64,000 bases of DNA from positions 1 through 64,000 of the forward strand of contig NZ_QRGC01000019.1 in NCBI RefSeq assembly GCF_003448965.1. The letters are read 5' to 3'. The translations under genes and the position numbers were made by a program. Below the pieces are notes generated by a model. The model did not search any database, had not been told where the DNA came from, and saw only the letters and a list, made by a program, of their open reading frames with translations. Source of the stretch: Oceanicella sp. SM1341 (GTDB lineage: Bacteria > Pseudomonadota > Alphaproteobacteria > Rhodobacterales > Rhodobacteraceae). Shown here one piece after another: positions 1 through 9,293 of this stretch (position 1 is its first letter; every line of letters starts with the position of its first letter).

Positions 1-1782
1 GGGCGGCAGGGCGGCGAGCCGGGCGCGCCAGCCCGGCGCCTCCCGCGCGGGCTCCGCCGCTTCCGGCGCAGGCTCGTGGCGCAGCACCACGGCGCGGCCG
101 CCCTCCTCCAGCAGCGCCCGGCAGGCGAAGCGCTGCACCTTGCCGCTGGGGGTGCGCGGCAGGCTGCCGGGGCGCAGGAGGGCGATGGCGGCGGGCTGCA
201 GCCCGTGATGCGCGGCCACCGCACGGGTGATGGCGGCGAGCACCTGCGTGCTGTCCGCCTCGCGCATGCCGGCGCGGGAGAGCTCGCAGACCAGGCCCAG
301 CCGCTCCTCGCCCTCGCGCTCCAGCGCCACGGCACCGGCCGCGCCGTGCAGCAGCGCGGGGTGGGCGGCGGAGGCGCTGGCCTCGATGTCCTGCGGGGCG
401 TGGTTTCGCCCGCGGATGATGATCAGGTCCTTCAGCCGCCCGGTGACGTAGAGCGCGCCCTCGTGCGCGAAGCCCAGGTCGCCGGTGCGGTACCAGCCCG
501 GCACGCCGTCGAGCGTGTTGGCGAAGGCGCCCTCCTGGCCGTGCCCGAGGTAGCCGGGGGTGACATTGGGCCCGCGCAGCCACAGCTCGCCCACCCGGCC
601 CGGGCCGGCGCGCAGCCGGCGTTCCGGGTCGACGATGGCGAGATCGAGGCCCTCGGCGGCGGCCCCGCAGGAGGTGAACTCGCGCCGGCCGGGGGTCTCC
701 TCGTCCGGCAGCGGGCCGGGGGCGACCACCTGCCCCGCATCCGAGAGCGCGGCCGCGTCGACCGAGAGCAGGCGCGGGGCCGCCTCCGGGCGCTCCGAGG
801 CGACGTAGAGCACCGTTTCCGCCGTGCCGTAGCACGGATGGAAGGCCCCGGCGCGGAAGCCCTGCCCGGCGAAGGCGGCGGCGAAGCGCTGCAGGGTGCG
901 CGGGCGCACCGGCTCGGCGCCGCAGAAGGCGAGGCGCAGGCTGCCGAGCGAAAGCCCCTCCGCCCCGCCCGCGGCGGCGCGGCGGGCGCATTGCTCGTAG
1001 GCGAAGTTGGGCGCGCCGGTGATGGTGGCGCGGGTGCGGCTCACCAGGTCGAGCCAGCGCAGCGGCCGGCGCAGGAAGGCCGCGGGCGACATCAGCGCCA
1101 CCTCGAAGCCCACGTGGACGGGCGCGAGCAGCCCGCCCACCAGCCCCATGTCATGGTAATGCGGCAGCCAGCTCACCATCCGGTCCTGCCGCGTGAGGGC
1201 GAAGCCGAGCCGGATCTGCTCGAGGTTCGCCATCAGCGCGCCATGGGTCACCATCACCCCCTTCGGCGCGCTGGTGGAGCCGGAGGTGTATTGCAGGTAG
1301 GCGAGGTCATCCGGGCGCAGCGCGCGCTGCGGCGCCCGTGCGCCGGGCGCGCAGGGCTGCGCGGGGTCGGCACCGCGCGGGCAGAGCCAGGGGAGGTCGG
1401 GGGCCTTCTCGCCCGGGCCCTCCGCCGCGATCACCCCGCTCACGCCCGCGTCGTGCATCACGTGGGCCCAGCGCTCCAGCCCCTCGGCGCGGCGCGGGGC
1501 GGGCACGGGCACCGGGATCACCCCGGCCTGCAGGCAGCCGAGGAAGGCGGCGAGGAAACCGGGGCCGGCGGGGTACACCAGCAGCGCCCGGGCGCCGGGC
1601 GCGAGCACGGTCGCGAGCTCGGCGGCCACGGCGACGCTGCGCGCCTGCAGCTCGGCGCCGCTCCAGGCCAGGGCGGGGGCTTCCTCCGCCGGGCCCGGCT
1701 CGTCACGCCAGAACGACAGCGCGGTGCCGCCCTGCCCGGCCCGTCGCGCGAGCCGGTCGAGAATGGTTTCGAAAGCGGCCAT
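1..1782 (-). CDS. Fatty acyl-AMP ligase (FAAL), C-terminal end beyond window
   Basis: Activates a fatty acid as acyl-adenylate and hands it to an acyl carrier protein; in lipopeptide clusters this supplies the acyl starter. The reading frame is open to the left edge (594 codons seen). The adenylation core reads LQYTSGSTSAPKGVM (about residues 164-178), the wording typical of FAALs rather than of amino-acid A domains. It is followed by LPHYHDMGLVGG, CYGTAETVLYV, YRTGDLGF and a C-terminal PRTPSGKVQR carrying the usual lysine. After this subdomain come about 45 further residues (ending RARLAALPP) that resemble the lead-in to a carrier domain, so a FAAL-ACP fusion is likely (inference). It diverges from the NRPS operon. 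Start chosen at ATG 1782; an in-frame ATG at 1818 is possible, and neither has a strong ribosome binding site. Confidence 0.9.
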   Translation of the reverse strand, partial: MAAFETILDRLARRAGQGGTALSFWRDEPGPAEEAPALAWSGAELQARSVAVAAELATVLAPGARALLVYPAGPGFLAAFLGCLQAGVIPVPVPAPRRAEGLERWAHVMHDAGVSGVIAAEGPGEKAPDLPWLCPRGADPAQPCAPGARAPQRALRPDDLAYLQYTSGSTSAPKGVMVTHGALMANLEQIRLGFALTRQDRMVSWLPHYHDMGLVGGLLAPVHVGFEVALMSPAAFLRRPLRWLDLVSRTRATITGAPNFAYEQCARRAAAGGAEGLSLGSLRLAFCGAEPVRPRTLQRFAAAFAGQGFRAGAFHPCYGTAETVLYVASERPEAAPRLLSVDAAALSDAGQVVAPGPLPDEETPGRREFTSCGAAAEGLDLAIVDPERRLRAGPGRVGELWLRGPNVTPGYLGHGQEGAFANTLDGVPGWYRTGDLGFAHEGALYVTGRLKDLIIIRGRNHAPQDIEASASAAHPALLHGAAGAVALEREGEERLGLVCELSRAGMREADSTQVLAAITRAVAAHHGLQPAAIALLRPGSLPRTPSGKVQRFACRALLEEGGRAVVLRHEPAPEAAEPAREAPGWRARLAALPP

Positions 1783-2207
1783 GGCTGGCCTGCGGGCGTC
1801 GGACACCGGCGCCTCCATCTTGATCGGAACGGGGATTCGGGCTTGGGTGTGGCCACTGGCGCCACGCCGGGCTGCACGCTGCTGCCTGAGTGTAACACTC
1901 CAAGGTTGCATGGCGCGTGCGGAATTCAATTTCCGCTTGAATAGCTTTCCCGAATGTATTAGTCAACAATTATCGAGGATGGCAAGACCGTCCTCCCTCC
2001 CACAGCCGCCCGCCTTTGCGAAGACCGGGGCGCCGCCAGGGAGCGCTACCGCAGAGGCAGCAAACTCCGTCACCACGAATTCACCGCAGGGCGGGCCCGG
2101 GCTCCGGGCCTTCCGGCAGACGCCTCGTCGCGCCCGCGACCGGGCGCGCGCCCGCCCCGTGCAAGCCGTGCTGCCGCCTGCCCCGCGGCCGCGCGCGGAG
2201 GACGAGC
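1783..2207. promoter_or_regulatory. Divergent control region between FAAL gene and NRPS operon
   Basis: This 425-bp region holds no gene I can support. It is the only AT-richer patch in the first 30 kb (about 1885-1975) and lies between two divergent transcription units. It carries a perfect palindrome GAGTGT-A-ACACTC (1888-1900) and a perfect inverted repeat ATTCAA-N7-TTGAAT (1924-1942). These are plausible operators for a cluster regulator, but no regulator gene is present in the window. From about 1975 to 2207 there is a GC-rich stretch, probably the untranslated leader of the rightward operon. Clear -35/-10 pairs could not be fixed by eye. Confidence 0.5.
2197..2202 (+). promoter_or_regulatory. 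Ribosome binding site deciding the NRPS1 start
   Basis: GGAGGA, five bases before ATG 2208, fixes the start of the first NRPS gene. The open frame runs further upstream (to 2016), but that part is arginine/proline-rich and unlike any NRPS N-terminus. Confidence 0.75.
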
Positions 2208-5200
2208 ATGACCGTCGACATGCCTGACACAGAGCGCTTTCTTGCCGGGCTCGGCCGCCGCGGCATCCGCCTCTCGGCCGAGGGCGGCAGGCTGCACTGC
2301 GACGCGCCGGACGAGGCGCTGACCGACGCGCTGCTCGACGAGTTGCGGGCGCGCAAGCCCGGCATCCTCGCCTTCCTCGCCGCCGCGGGAGAGGACACCA
2401 CGCCGCTGCGCCGCCGGGGCAGCGCCCGCCCGCCGCTGTCCTTCGCCCAGGCCCGGCTGTGGTTTCTCGAGCGCATGGTGCCCGGCAGTGCCGCCAATCA
2501 CATGGCCTTCGCGCTGGAGCTCACCGGCCCGCTCGACGAGGCGGCGCTGGAGGCCGCGCTCACCGCCCTTGCCGCCCGCCACGAGGTGCTGCGCGCCCGT
2601 ATCCGCGAGGGCGCGGAGGGCCCTGAGCAGGAGATCTCGCCCGAGCCCCTCGTGCCCCTCACCCGCATCGATCTCCCCGCGCCCGCCCCGGCGGAGGCGC
2701 TGCTGCGCGCCGAGGCGCGCCGGCCCTTCGACCTCGCCGCCGAGCCGCCGCTGCGCGTGACGCTGGTGCGCCGCGGGCCGCAGGACCGGCTGCTGCTCTT
2801 CACCCTGCACCACATCGCGGGCGACGGTTGGTCGGTGGGCGTGCTCACCGCCGAGCTGAGCGCGCTCTACGCCGGCCGCGGCGCGAGCCTGCCCGCGCTG
2901 CCGGTGCAATACGGCGACTATGCCGCCTGGCAGCGCGAGGCGCTGGCGGGCCCCGGCACCGAGCGCCTGCTGCGCTTCTGGGAGGCGCAGCTGCGCGGCG
3001 CGCCGCCCGCCACCCTGCTGCCCGCCGATTTCCCCCGGCCCGCCGTGCAGGGCCAGGAGGGCGCGCTGCATGGCTTCGCGCTCGACGCAGAGACCACAGC
3101 CGCCCTGCACCGGCTGGCGCGCGGTGCGGGCACCACGCTCTTTGCCACCACGCTCACCGCCTTCGCGCTGCTGGTGCACCGGCTCTCGGGGCAGGAGACG
3201 GTGGTGCTGGGCACGCCCGTTGCCAACCGCGCGCGGGCCGAGACCGAGCCGCTGATCGGGCTGTTCGTGAACCCGCTGCCGCTCGCCGTCCGCTTTGCGC
3301 CCGGGGAGCCGTTTCGCGAGGCGCTGGCCCGGGTGCGCGGCCAGCTCGCCGGCGCCCTCGCCCACCAGGACCTGCCCTTCGAGCGGCTGGTCGAGCATCT
3401 CGCCCCGCCGCGCGACCCCGGCGCCGCCCCCCTGTTCCAGATCCGCTTCCAGTGCGACGCGGCGGCGGAGCCCGGCCTGTCGCTGCCCGGCCTCACCGCC
3501 CGGCTGCTGCCGCGGGCCGACGGCACGGCGCGGCTCGACCTCGGGATGGACCTGCGCGAGACGGCGGACGGCCTCTCCGGCAGCATCGAGTACCGCACCG
3601 ACCTGTTCCGCCCCGCCACCATCGCCCGGCTGGCCGAGCAGTTCCGCACCCTGCTCACCGCCGCCGCCCATGCGCCGGACACGCCGGTGGCCGCCCTGCC
3701 GCTGCTCTCCCCCGCGGAGCGCCGCCGCCACGTGGCCGGCTGGAACGACACCGCCCGCCCCACGGGCGAGAGCTTCCTCGCCCGCTTCGAGGCGCAGGTG
3801 CACGCAGCGCCCGAGGCGGTGGCGCTCGTCGAGGCCCGGGGCGAGACCGCGCGCGAGGAGAGCTACGCCGCGCTGAACCGCCGGGCAAACCGCCTCGCCC
3901 ACCGGCTGCGCGCCTCGGGCGTGGGGCCGGAGAGCGTGGTCGCCATCGCCCTGCCGCGCGGGGCCGACATGGTGGCCGCCTGGCTCGGGGTGATGAAGGC
4001 GGGTGCCGCCTGGCTGCCGCTCGACCCCGACTACCCGCCGGCCCGCCTCGCGCTGATGCTGGAGGATTCGGGCGCCCGCACGGTGATCGGCGGCACCGGC
4101 CCCCTGCCCGAGGGCGTGACCCGGCTCGCGCCCGAGGCGCTCTTCGCCCCCGGCGCGCCCGAGGAAAACCCCGGCCTCGCCCTGCCGCCCGAGGCGCTGG
4201 CCTACGTGATCTACACCTCCGGCTCCACCGGCCGGCCCAAGGGCGTGCTGGTGCCGCAGGCGGGGCTGGGCAACCTCACGCAGGACAAGATCGCCACCTG
4301 CGACGTGCGGCCGGGCGACTGCGTGCTGAACTTCTTCTCCTTCAGCTTCGATGCCGCGATCCCCGAGCTTGTGATGGCCCTCGGCGCCGGGGCGCGGCTG
4401 CTGCTGGCCCCCCGCGAGGCGGTGCTGCCGGGCCCCGGCCTCGCCGCGCTCATGCGCCGCCACGCGGTGAGCCACATCACGATGACCCCCTCCGCCCTGC
4501 TCGCCCTGCCGGAGGGCGCCTACCCGGCGCTGCGCTGCGTGCTCACCGGGGGCGAGGCGCCGGCGCCCGAGCTGGTGGCCCGCTGGGCGCAAGGCCGGCG
4601 CTTCATCAACGCCTACGGCCCCACCGAGACCACGGTGAACGCCAGCATGCAGCCCTGCGAGGCCGCCACGCCGGCCGAGCCGCTCCTGGCGCCTGCCGCG
4701 AACAAGCAGCTCCACGTGCTCGACGACGCGCTGGAGCCGCTGCCGCCGGGCGTGCCGGGCGAGCTCTTCATCGGCGGGCTCGGCCTCGCGCGCGGCTACC
4801 ACGGCCGCCCGGGCCTCACCGCCGAGCGCTTTCTGCCGGACCCGTTCTGCCCGCCCGGCCTGCTCTACCGCACCGGCGACCGGGCGCTGCGGCTGGAGGA
4901 CGGGCGCATCCGCCTCATCGGCCGGCTCGACGACCAGGTGAAGATCCGCGGCTTCCGGGTGGAGCCCGGCGAGGTGGCCGCCGCCCTGCGCGCCCATCCG
5001 CAGCTCGCCGAGGCTGTGGTCACCGTGCGCCCCGGCGCGGGCGGCGCCGCGCGCCTGCTCGCCCATGCCGTGCCGAAATCCGCCCCCGGCGAGGTGCCGC
5101 CCGAGGGCGCCGACGCCCCGCGCCTGCGGGACTGGCTGGCCGAGCGCCTGCCGCGCCATCTCGTGCCCGACGCGGTCACCCTGCTGCCCGCGCTGCCGCT

Positions 5201-6716
5201 CACGCCGAACGGCAAGCTCGACACCGCCGCGCTGCCCGACCCCGCCACCGCCCGCCCCTCCGGCCGCCCGCCGCACGGCGAAACCGAGACCGCCCTCGCC
5301 GCCCTCTTCGCCGAGCTGCTGGAGCGCGACGAGGTGGGGGCGGAGGATGATTTCTTCGCCCTCGGCGGCCATTCCCTGCTCGCCACCCGGCTGGTGGCGG
5401 CGGCGCCTGCGCGGCTGGGCGTGAGCCTGAGCGTGCTGGACCTCTTCGGCGGCCCGACGGTCGCCGCCCTTGCCGCGCGCATCGAGGCGCGGCGCGCGGG
5501 CACCGCCCAGGGCCCCGCCGCGGCGGAGGACTGGCGCGGCGACATCGCCCTCGCCCCCGGCCTGCGCCCCGCGGCGCAAGTGCGCCCCGCGCCGATGCGC
5601 CGGGTGCTGCTCACCGGGGCGAGCGGCTTTCTCGGCCTCCACCTGCTCGACGCGCTGCTGGAGGCGGACCCGGAGCGCGAGCTCATCTGCCTGCTGCGCG
5701 GCGAAGGCGGCATGGCCCGGCTGGCCGCCGCCCGCGCCGAGGCCGGCCTCGGCCCCCTGCCGGGCCGGGTGACCGCGATCGAAGGCGATCTCGCCGCCCC
5801 CGGGCTGGGGCTCGACGCGGAGGCCCGCCGCCTCGCAGCCAGCGCCGACACGATCTTCCACAACGGCGCGCAGGTGCATCACCTCATGCCCTACGGCGCC
5901 CTGCGCGCCGCAAACGTGGAGGGCACGCGCGAGGTGCTGGCGCTTGCCTGCGCCGGGGCCGGGCGGCCGCTGCACCATGTCTCCTCGCTCTCCGTGCTGC
6001 CTGCGGCGGCGGAGGGGCGCATCGCGGAGGACGCAGCCCTCGCCGGCTTCCCCGCCCCGCCCGGCGGCTACAACCGCACGAAATGGGTGGCCGAGCAGCT
6101 CGTGTCCGAGGCCGGGCGGCGGGGCCTGCCGGTGACCGTCTACCGCCCCGGCGCGGTGTCGGGCGACAGCCGCAGCGGCGCGTTCAACGCCGCCGACATC
6201 CTGTGCCGCCTCCTGCAGGGCTACATCGCCGACCGCATGGCGCCCGAGGGCGAGATGCCGCTCGACATGCTGCCGGTGGACTACCTCGCCCGGGCGATGG
6301 TGCATCTCGCCACCCGCCCCGGCGCGGCTGGCGAGACCTACCACCTGGTGCACTCGGCGCCGGTCTCCTCCGAGCGGCTGATGGAGGCCTGCGCGGCCGA
6401 GGGGCTGGCCCTGCGCCGGGTGCCCCACGCCGCCTGGCACGCCCACCTGCAGCGCATCGCGCGGGAGGCGCCGGAGCATCCGCTCTACCCGCTCGTGGCG
6501 CTCTTCGCGCCGCGCGAGGAGCCGAGCCCGCGCGTCCCGCGCGAGGAGCCGAGCCCGCGCGTCCCGCGCCCGCATGACACCGCCCGGGCGCGCGCCGCCC
6601 TCGCGGACGCGCCCTTCGCCGAGCCCCCGCTCGGGCCCAGGCTGTTCCGCCTCTATGTCCGCGCCTTCCTGCGCGCCTCCCCCGCCCTCGCCCCAACCGG
6701 AGAGCCTGCCGCATGA
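2208..6716 (+). CDS. NRPS: TubC docking-C-A-PCP-terminal reductase
   Basis: A 1502-residue one-module synthetase ending in a reductive release domain. The order is: a TubC-like N-terminal docking domain (about 1-55), a condensation domain (from about 72; HHIAGDG near 201), an adenylation domain (A3 core YTSGSTGRPKG near 668; A10 PNGKLD), a PCP (LGGHSLL, serine near 1055) and a thioester reductase of the extended SDR type (GASGFLG near 1137, YNRTK near 1287). Such reductases release the chain as an aldehyde, or as an alcohol after a second round. By-eye alignment to GrsA gives specificity residues D-A-P-T-L-G-A-V-N-K. This is no code I know, but six of ten positions match a Tyr-type code (DASTVAAVCK), so an aromatic substrate is inferred. 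It is first in the operon, yet the reductase means it acts last; the docking domain fits receipt of a chain from another protein. A perfect 27-bp tandem repeat lies near the 3' end (6514-6567). Confidence 0.92.
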   Translation: MTVDMPDTERFLAGLGRRGIRLSAEGGRLHCDAPDEALTDALLDELRARKPGILAFLAAAGEDTTPLRRRGSARPPLSFAQARLWFLERMVPGSAANHMAFALELTGPLDEAALEAALTALAARHEVLRARIREGAEGPEQEISPEPLVPLTRIDLPAPAPAEALLRAEARRPFDLAAEPPLRVTLVRRGPQDRLLLFTLHHIAGDGWSVGVLTAELSALYAGRGASLPALPVQYGDYAAWQREALAGPGTERLLRFWEAQLRGAPPATLLPADFPRPAVQGQEGALHGFALDAETTAALHRLARGAGTTLFATTLTAFALLVHRLSGQETVVLGTPVANRARAETEPLIGLFVNPLPLAVRFAPGEPFREALARVRGQLAGALAHQDLPFERLVEHLAPPRDPGAAPLFQIRFQCDAAAEPGLSLPGLTARLLPRADGTARLDLGMDLRETADGLSGSIEYRTDLFRPATIARLAEQFRTLLTAAAHAPDTPVAALPLLSPAERRRHVAGWNDTARPTGESFLARFEAQVHAAPEAVALVEARGETAREESYAALNRRANRLAHRLRASGVGPESVVAIALPRGADMVAAWLGVMKAGAAWLPLDPDYPPARLALMLEDSGARTVIGGTGPLPEGVTRLAPEALFAPGAPEENPGLALPPEALAYVIYTSGSTGRPKGVLVPQAGLGNLTQDKIATCDVRPGDCVLNFFSFSFDAAIPELVMALGAGARLLLAPREAVLPGPGLAALMRRHAVSHITMTPSALLALPEGAYPALRCVLTGGEAPAPELVARWAQGRRFINAYGPTETTVNASMQPCEAATPAEPLLAPAANKQLHVLDDALEPLPPGVPGELFIGGLGLARGYHGRPGLTAERFLPDPFCPPGLLYRTGDRALRLEDGRIRLIGRLDDQVKIRGFRVEPGEVAAALRAHPQLAEAVVTVRPGAGGAARLLAHAVPKSAPGEVPPEGADAPRLRDWLAERLPRHLVPDAVTLLPALPLTPNGKLDTAALPDPATARPSGRPPHGETETALAALFAELLERDEVGAEDDFFALGGHSLLATRLVAAAPARLGVSLSVLDLFGGPTVAALAARIEARRAGTAQGPAAAEDWRGDIALAPGLRPAAQVRPAPMRRVLLTGASGFLGLHLLDALLEADPERELICLLRGEGGMARLAAARAEAGLGPLPGRVTAIEGDLAAPGLGLDAEARRLAASADTIFHNGAQVHHLMPYGALRAANVEGTREVLALACAGAGRPLHHVSSLSVLPAAAEGRIAEDAALAGFPAPPGGYNRTKWVAEQLVSEAGRRGLPVTVYRPGAVSGDSRSGAFNAADILCRLLQGYIADRMAPEGEMPLDMLPVDYLARAMVHLATRPGAAGETYHLVHSAPVSSERLMEACAAEGLALRRVPHAAWHAHLQRIAREAPEHPLYPLVALFAPREEPSPRVPREEPSPRVPRPHDTARARAALADAPFAEPPLGPRLFRLYVRAFLRASPALAPTGEPAA
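6514..6567 (+). repeat. Perfect 2 x 27-bp tandem repeat in the reductase domain
   Basis: Units 6514-6540 and 6541-6567 are identical and in frame, and encode REEPSPRVP twice. They lie after the catalytic part of the reductase in a low-complexity Arg/Pro stretch. Such a repeat can gain or lose units without breaking the frame. Confidence 0.9.
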
Positions 6717-7585
6717 CCGACCGCCAAAGCGATTACGACCACTGGGCCTGGCTCTACGACCGCACCGTGGGCCCGGCCTACGGGCGCCAGCAGATGGCCT
6801 TCCTCGAGCGGGTGATGCTGCCCCGCCTGCCCGCCGGCGCGCAGGTGCTCGACCTGTGCTGCGGCACCGGGCAGGTGATGGGCCTGCTCGCCGCGCGCGG
6901 CTGCAAGGTGACCGGGCTCGACGGCTCGGCCGACATGCTCGCCCATGCGCGCGAGAACGCCCCCGGCGCGTCCCTCGTGCAGGGCGACGCGCTGAGCTTC
7001 GACCTCGGCCGGCGCTTCGACGCCGTGGTCTGCACCAGTGCCTCGCTCAACCACATGCCGGGGCTCGACGCGCTGTCGCAGGTCTTCGCCCGGGTGGCGG
7101 CGCACCTCGACGAGGACGGGGTGTTCGTGTTCGACGTGAACCACCCCGCGCAGATGCGGCGCTACTGGCGCGGCCAGCCGGCGGAGGGCGAGATCGGCGC
7201 CGAGCACGCCTGGCTCATCACCCCGCGCATTGACTCCGCCACCGGCGCGGGCAGCTTCACCGTCGACATCTGGCGCCGCGAGGGGGCCGCCCCGCTGCCC
7301 CTGCACCGCCGCGCCCTGCACCGGCTGATGGGCTGGCACCGGCTGGAGCGCGCCCGGCTGCGCCGGCTGGCGCGCTTCGCCCGCCACGCGCCGGGCTGGC
7401 GCCACGCCGCCATCACCTATTCCGTCCATGGCCACGAGCTGGACGAGGTCACCCGCGCGCTGGAGGCCGCGGGCTTCGACGTGAGCCTCGAGACCATCGA
7501 CGCCTCCGGCCCGCCGGACGAGCGCCACTCGGCGCATTTCGTCTGCACCCGGCGGGCAGAGCCTGCGCGGAGGATGGCGGTATGA
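6713..7585 (+). CDS. Class I SAM-dependent methyltransferase of the NRPS cluster
   Basis: A 290-residue free-standing methyltransferase. The SAM-binding motif I reads VLDLCCGTGQ (near residue 44), followed by the acidic GLDGSADML and a motif III-like FDAVVCTSASLNHM. Its start codon overlaps the stop of the NRPS gene (ATGA), so it is translated with it. The methylated atom cannot be told from sequence: O-, N- or C-methylation of the aromatic residue or of the peptide are all possible. In saframycin-type pathways tyrosine is C- and O-methylated next to an SfmD-type hydroxylation, which makes the aromatic precursor an attractive target (inference). The C-terminal third carries Arg-rich helices and no other recognisable domain. 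Confidence 0.85.
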   Translation: MTDRQSDYDHWAWLYDRTVGPAYGRQQMAFLERVMLPRLPAGAQVLDLCCGTGQVMGLLAARGCKVTGLDGSADMLAHARENAPGASLVQGDALSFDLGRRFDAVVCTSASLNHMPGLDALSQVFARVAAHLDEDGVFVFDVNHPAQMRRYWRGQPAEGEIGAEHAWLITPRIDSATGAGSFTVDIWRREGAAPLPLHRRALHRLMGWHRLERARLRRLARFARHAPGWRHAAITYSVHGHELDEVTRALEAAGFDVSLETIDASGPPDERHSAHFVCTRRAEPARRMAV

Positions 7586-9054
7586 ACCGGCATGTCTCCC
7601 CGCCGCAGGCCGCCACGCCGGTCGAGGCGATCGTGGCCGGGTTCAACGCCCGCACCCCGGGCTCGAAGCGCCTCGCGGCCGAGGGCCGGGTGCATCTCGC
7701 CGACAAGAGCTCCATCGGCCCGGGCTTCATCCGCCCGCTGAAGGAAGCGCTCTATCCCATTGTCGCGGAACGCGCCGAGGGTCCGTTCCTGCACGACGTG
7801 GACGGCAACCGCTACGTCGACATCCTGATGGGCCTGGGCACGAGCCTGTTCGGGCACAACCCCGGCTTCATCCGCGAGGCGGTGCAGGAGCGGCTGGAGA
7901 AGGGCTTTCCCATCGGCCCGCAATCCGAGCTCGCGGGGGAGACGGCGGAGCTGTTCTGCCGCCTCACCGGCATGGACCGGGTGACCTTCTCCAACACCGG
8001 CTCCGAGGCGGTGATGACCGCGCTGCGCATCGCCCGCGCCGCGACGGGGCGAAACACGGTGGCGATCTTCACCAATTCCTACCACGGGCATTTCGACAGC
8101 ACGCTGGCCACCGCGCCGCGCCTCGAATACCTGCGCCGCGGCGCGCTGCGGCGCCACGGCGCGGCCTTCCGCCTCGCCCGGCCGTTGCTGGAGCGGCTGA
8201 TGTTCACCGGCGCGCGCCCCTACGCCCGCGGCACGCCCCGCGGCATGGTGCGCGACGTGATCCTGCTCGACTACGCCAACCCGCGCAGCCTCGACATCCT
8301 GCGCAGGCGGGCGGGCAAGCTCGCCGCCGTGCTGGTGGAGCCGGTGCAGAGCCGCTGCCCGGAGATCCAGCCGCGCGAATTCCTCCACACCCTGCGCGAC
8401 ATCACCGCCGCCTCCGGCACGGCGCTCATCTTCGACGAGATGGTCACCGGCTTCCGCGCCGCCCCCGGTGGCGCGCAGGAGCATTTCGGCGTTGAGGCCG
8501 ACCTCGCCACCTACGGCAAGATCGCCGGCGGCGGGCTGCCGCTGTCGCTCATCGCCGGGCGCGGGCGCTTCATGGACCACGTGGACGGCGGCGCCTGGAG
8601 CTTCGGCGATGCCTCCGCCCCGCAGGTGCCCACCACCTTCTTCGCCGGCACCTACTGCCGCCACCCGCTCGCCCTCGCCGCCGCCCGCGCCACCGCCCGC
8701 CACCTGCTCGAGCAGGGCCCGGCGCTGCAGGAAGGGCTGAACGCGCGCACGCAGGCGCTGGTCTCGCGGCTCGAGGCACAGGCGCAGGCCGACGGGCTGC
8801 CGGTGCAGTTCACCCGCTTCGGCTCCTTCTTCGCCATCGACCTCTCACGCAGCCGCATCGCGCCACAATCGGTGGCGCTGCTCTCGCTCCTGCTGCTCAC
8901 CCGCGGCGTGCACCTGCGCCTCGGCGACCGCGGCGGCTTCCTCTCCACCGCGCATGGCGAGGCGGAGACCGACCACATCCTCGCCGCCTTCACCGAGGGG
9001 CTCGGCACCCTCGCCGAAAGCGGCCTGATTGCCACGGAAAGGACCCCGGCATGA
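7582..9054 (+). CDS. PLP aminotransferase, glutamate-1-semialdehyde type (McyE/iturin AMT-like)
   Basis: A 490-residue class III aminotransferase. The PLP lysine lies in [10 protein letters not shown], with the upstream acid in [11 protein letters not shown] and the substrate-side motif TNSYHGHFD. Stretches such as [18 protein letters not shown] and [17 protein letters not shown] closely resemble, from memory, the AMT domains embedded in microcystin McyE and iturin/mycosubtilin synthetases. Those domains convert a carrier-bound beta-keto group into a beta-amine. Here the enzyme is free-standing. The PKS of the cluster has a degenerate ketoreductase, so a beta-keto intermediate would be available. 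The alternative role, transamination of the aldehyde released by the NRPS reductase, is less favoured because of the family resemblance. The start overlaps the methyltransferase stop (ATGA), with GGAGGAT just upstream. Confidence 0.9.
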   Translation: MNRHVSPPQAATPVEAIVAGFNARTPGSKRLAAEGRVHLADKSSIGPGFIRPLKEALYPIVAERAEGPFLHDVDGNRYVDILMGLGTSLFGHNPGFIREAVQERLEKGFPIGPQSELAGETAELFCRLTGMDRVTFSNTGSEAVMTALRIARAATGRNTVAIFTNSYHGHFDSTLATAPRLEYLRRGALRRHGAAFRLARPLLERLMFTGARPYARGTPRGMVRDVILLDYANPRSLDILRRRAGKLAAVLVEPVQSRCPEIQPREFLHTLRDITAASGTALIFDEMVTGFRAAPGGAQEHFGVEADLATYGKIAGGGLPLSLIAGRGRFMDHVDGGAWSFGDASAPQVPTTFFAGTYCRHPLALAAARATARHLLEQGPALQEGLNARTQALVSRLEAQAQADGLPVQFTRFGSFFAIDLSRSRIAPQSVALLSLLLLTRGVHLRLGDRGGFLSTAHGEAETDHILAAFTEGLGTLAESGLIATERTPA

Positions 9055-9287
9055 CCGACGAGACCACCCTCCCCGAAACCGAGCATGTCGTGGTGATCTC
9101 CGACGAGGAACGCTACTCGATCTGGCCGGCCTGGAAGGACATCCCCTGGGGCTGGCGCGACGGCGGCGTGCGCGGCACGAAGGCGGAATGCCTCGCGCAT
9201 ATCGAGGAGGTCTGGACCGACATGCGCCCGCTCAGCCTGCGCCGGGCCATGGAGGCGGAGGACGCTTCCGCCCCGGCGGGAGACTGA
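9051..9287 (+). CDS. MbtH-like protein, A-domain chaperone
   Basis: A 78-residue protein of the MbtH family, which binds A domains and supports their folding and activity. The family signature is complete: [18 protein letters not shown], then [20 protein letters not shown]. The invariant tryptophans are present. The length is usual for the family (about 70). The start overlaps the aminotransferase stop (ATGA), so it belongs to the same transcript. Which of the five A domains here depends on it cannot be read from sequence. Confidence 0.95.
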   Translation: MTDETTLPETEHVVVISDEERYSIWPAWKDIPWGWRDGGVRGTKAECLAHIEEVWTDMRPLSLRRAMEAEDASAPAGD

Positions 9288-9293
9288 GCCCTG

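Noticed and set aside
76-1944. A rightward open frame of 622 codons over the left edge
   Set aside because: It is the shadow of the FAAL gene on the other strand, whose signatures are unmistakable.
2070-6575. A leftward open frame of 1501 codons antisense to the first NRPS gene
   Set aside because: Low-complexity product without motifs; the opposite strand encodes a complete TubC-C-A-PCP-R protein.
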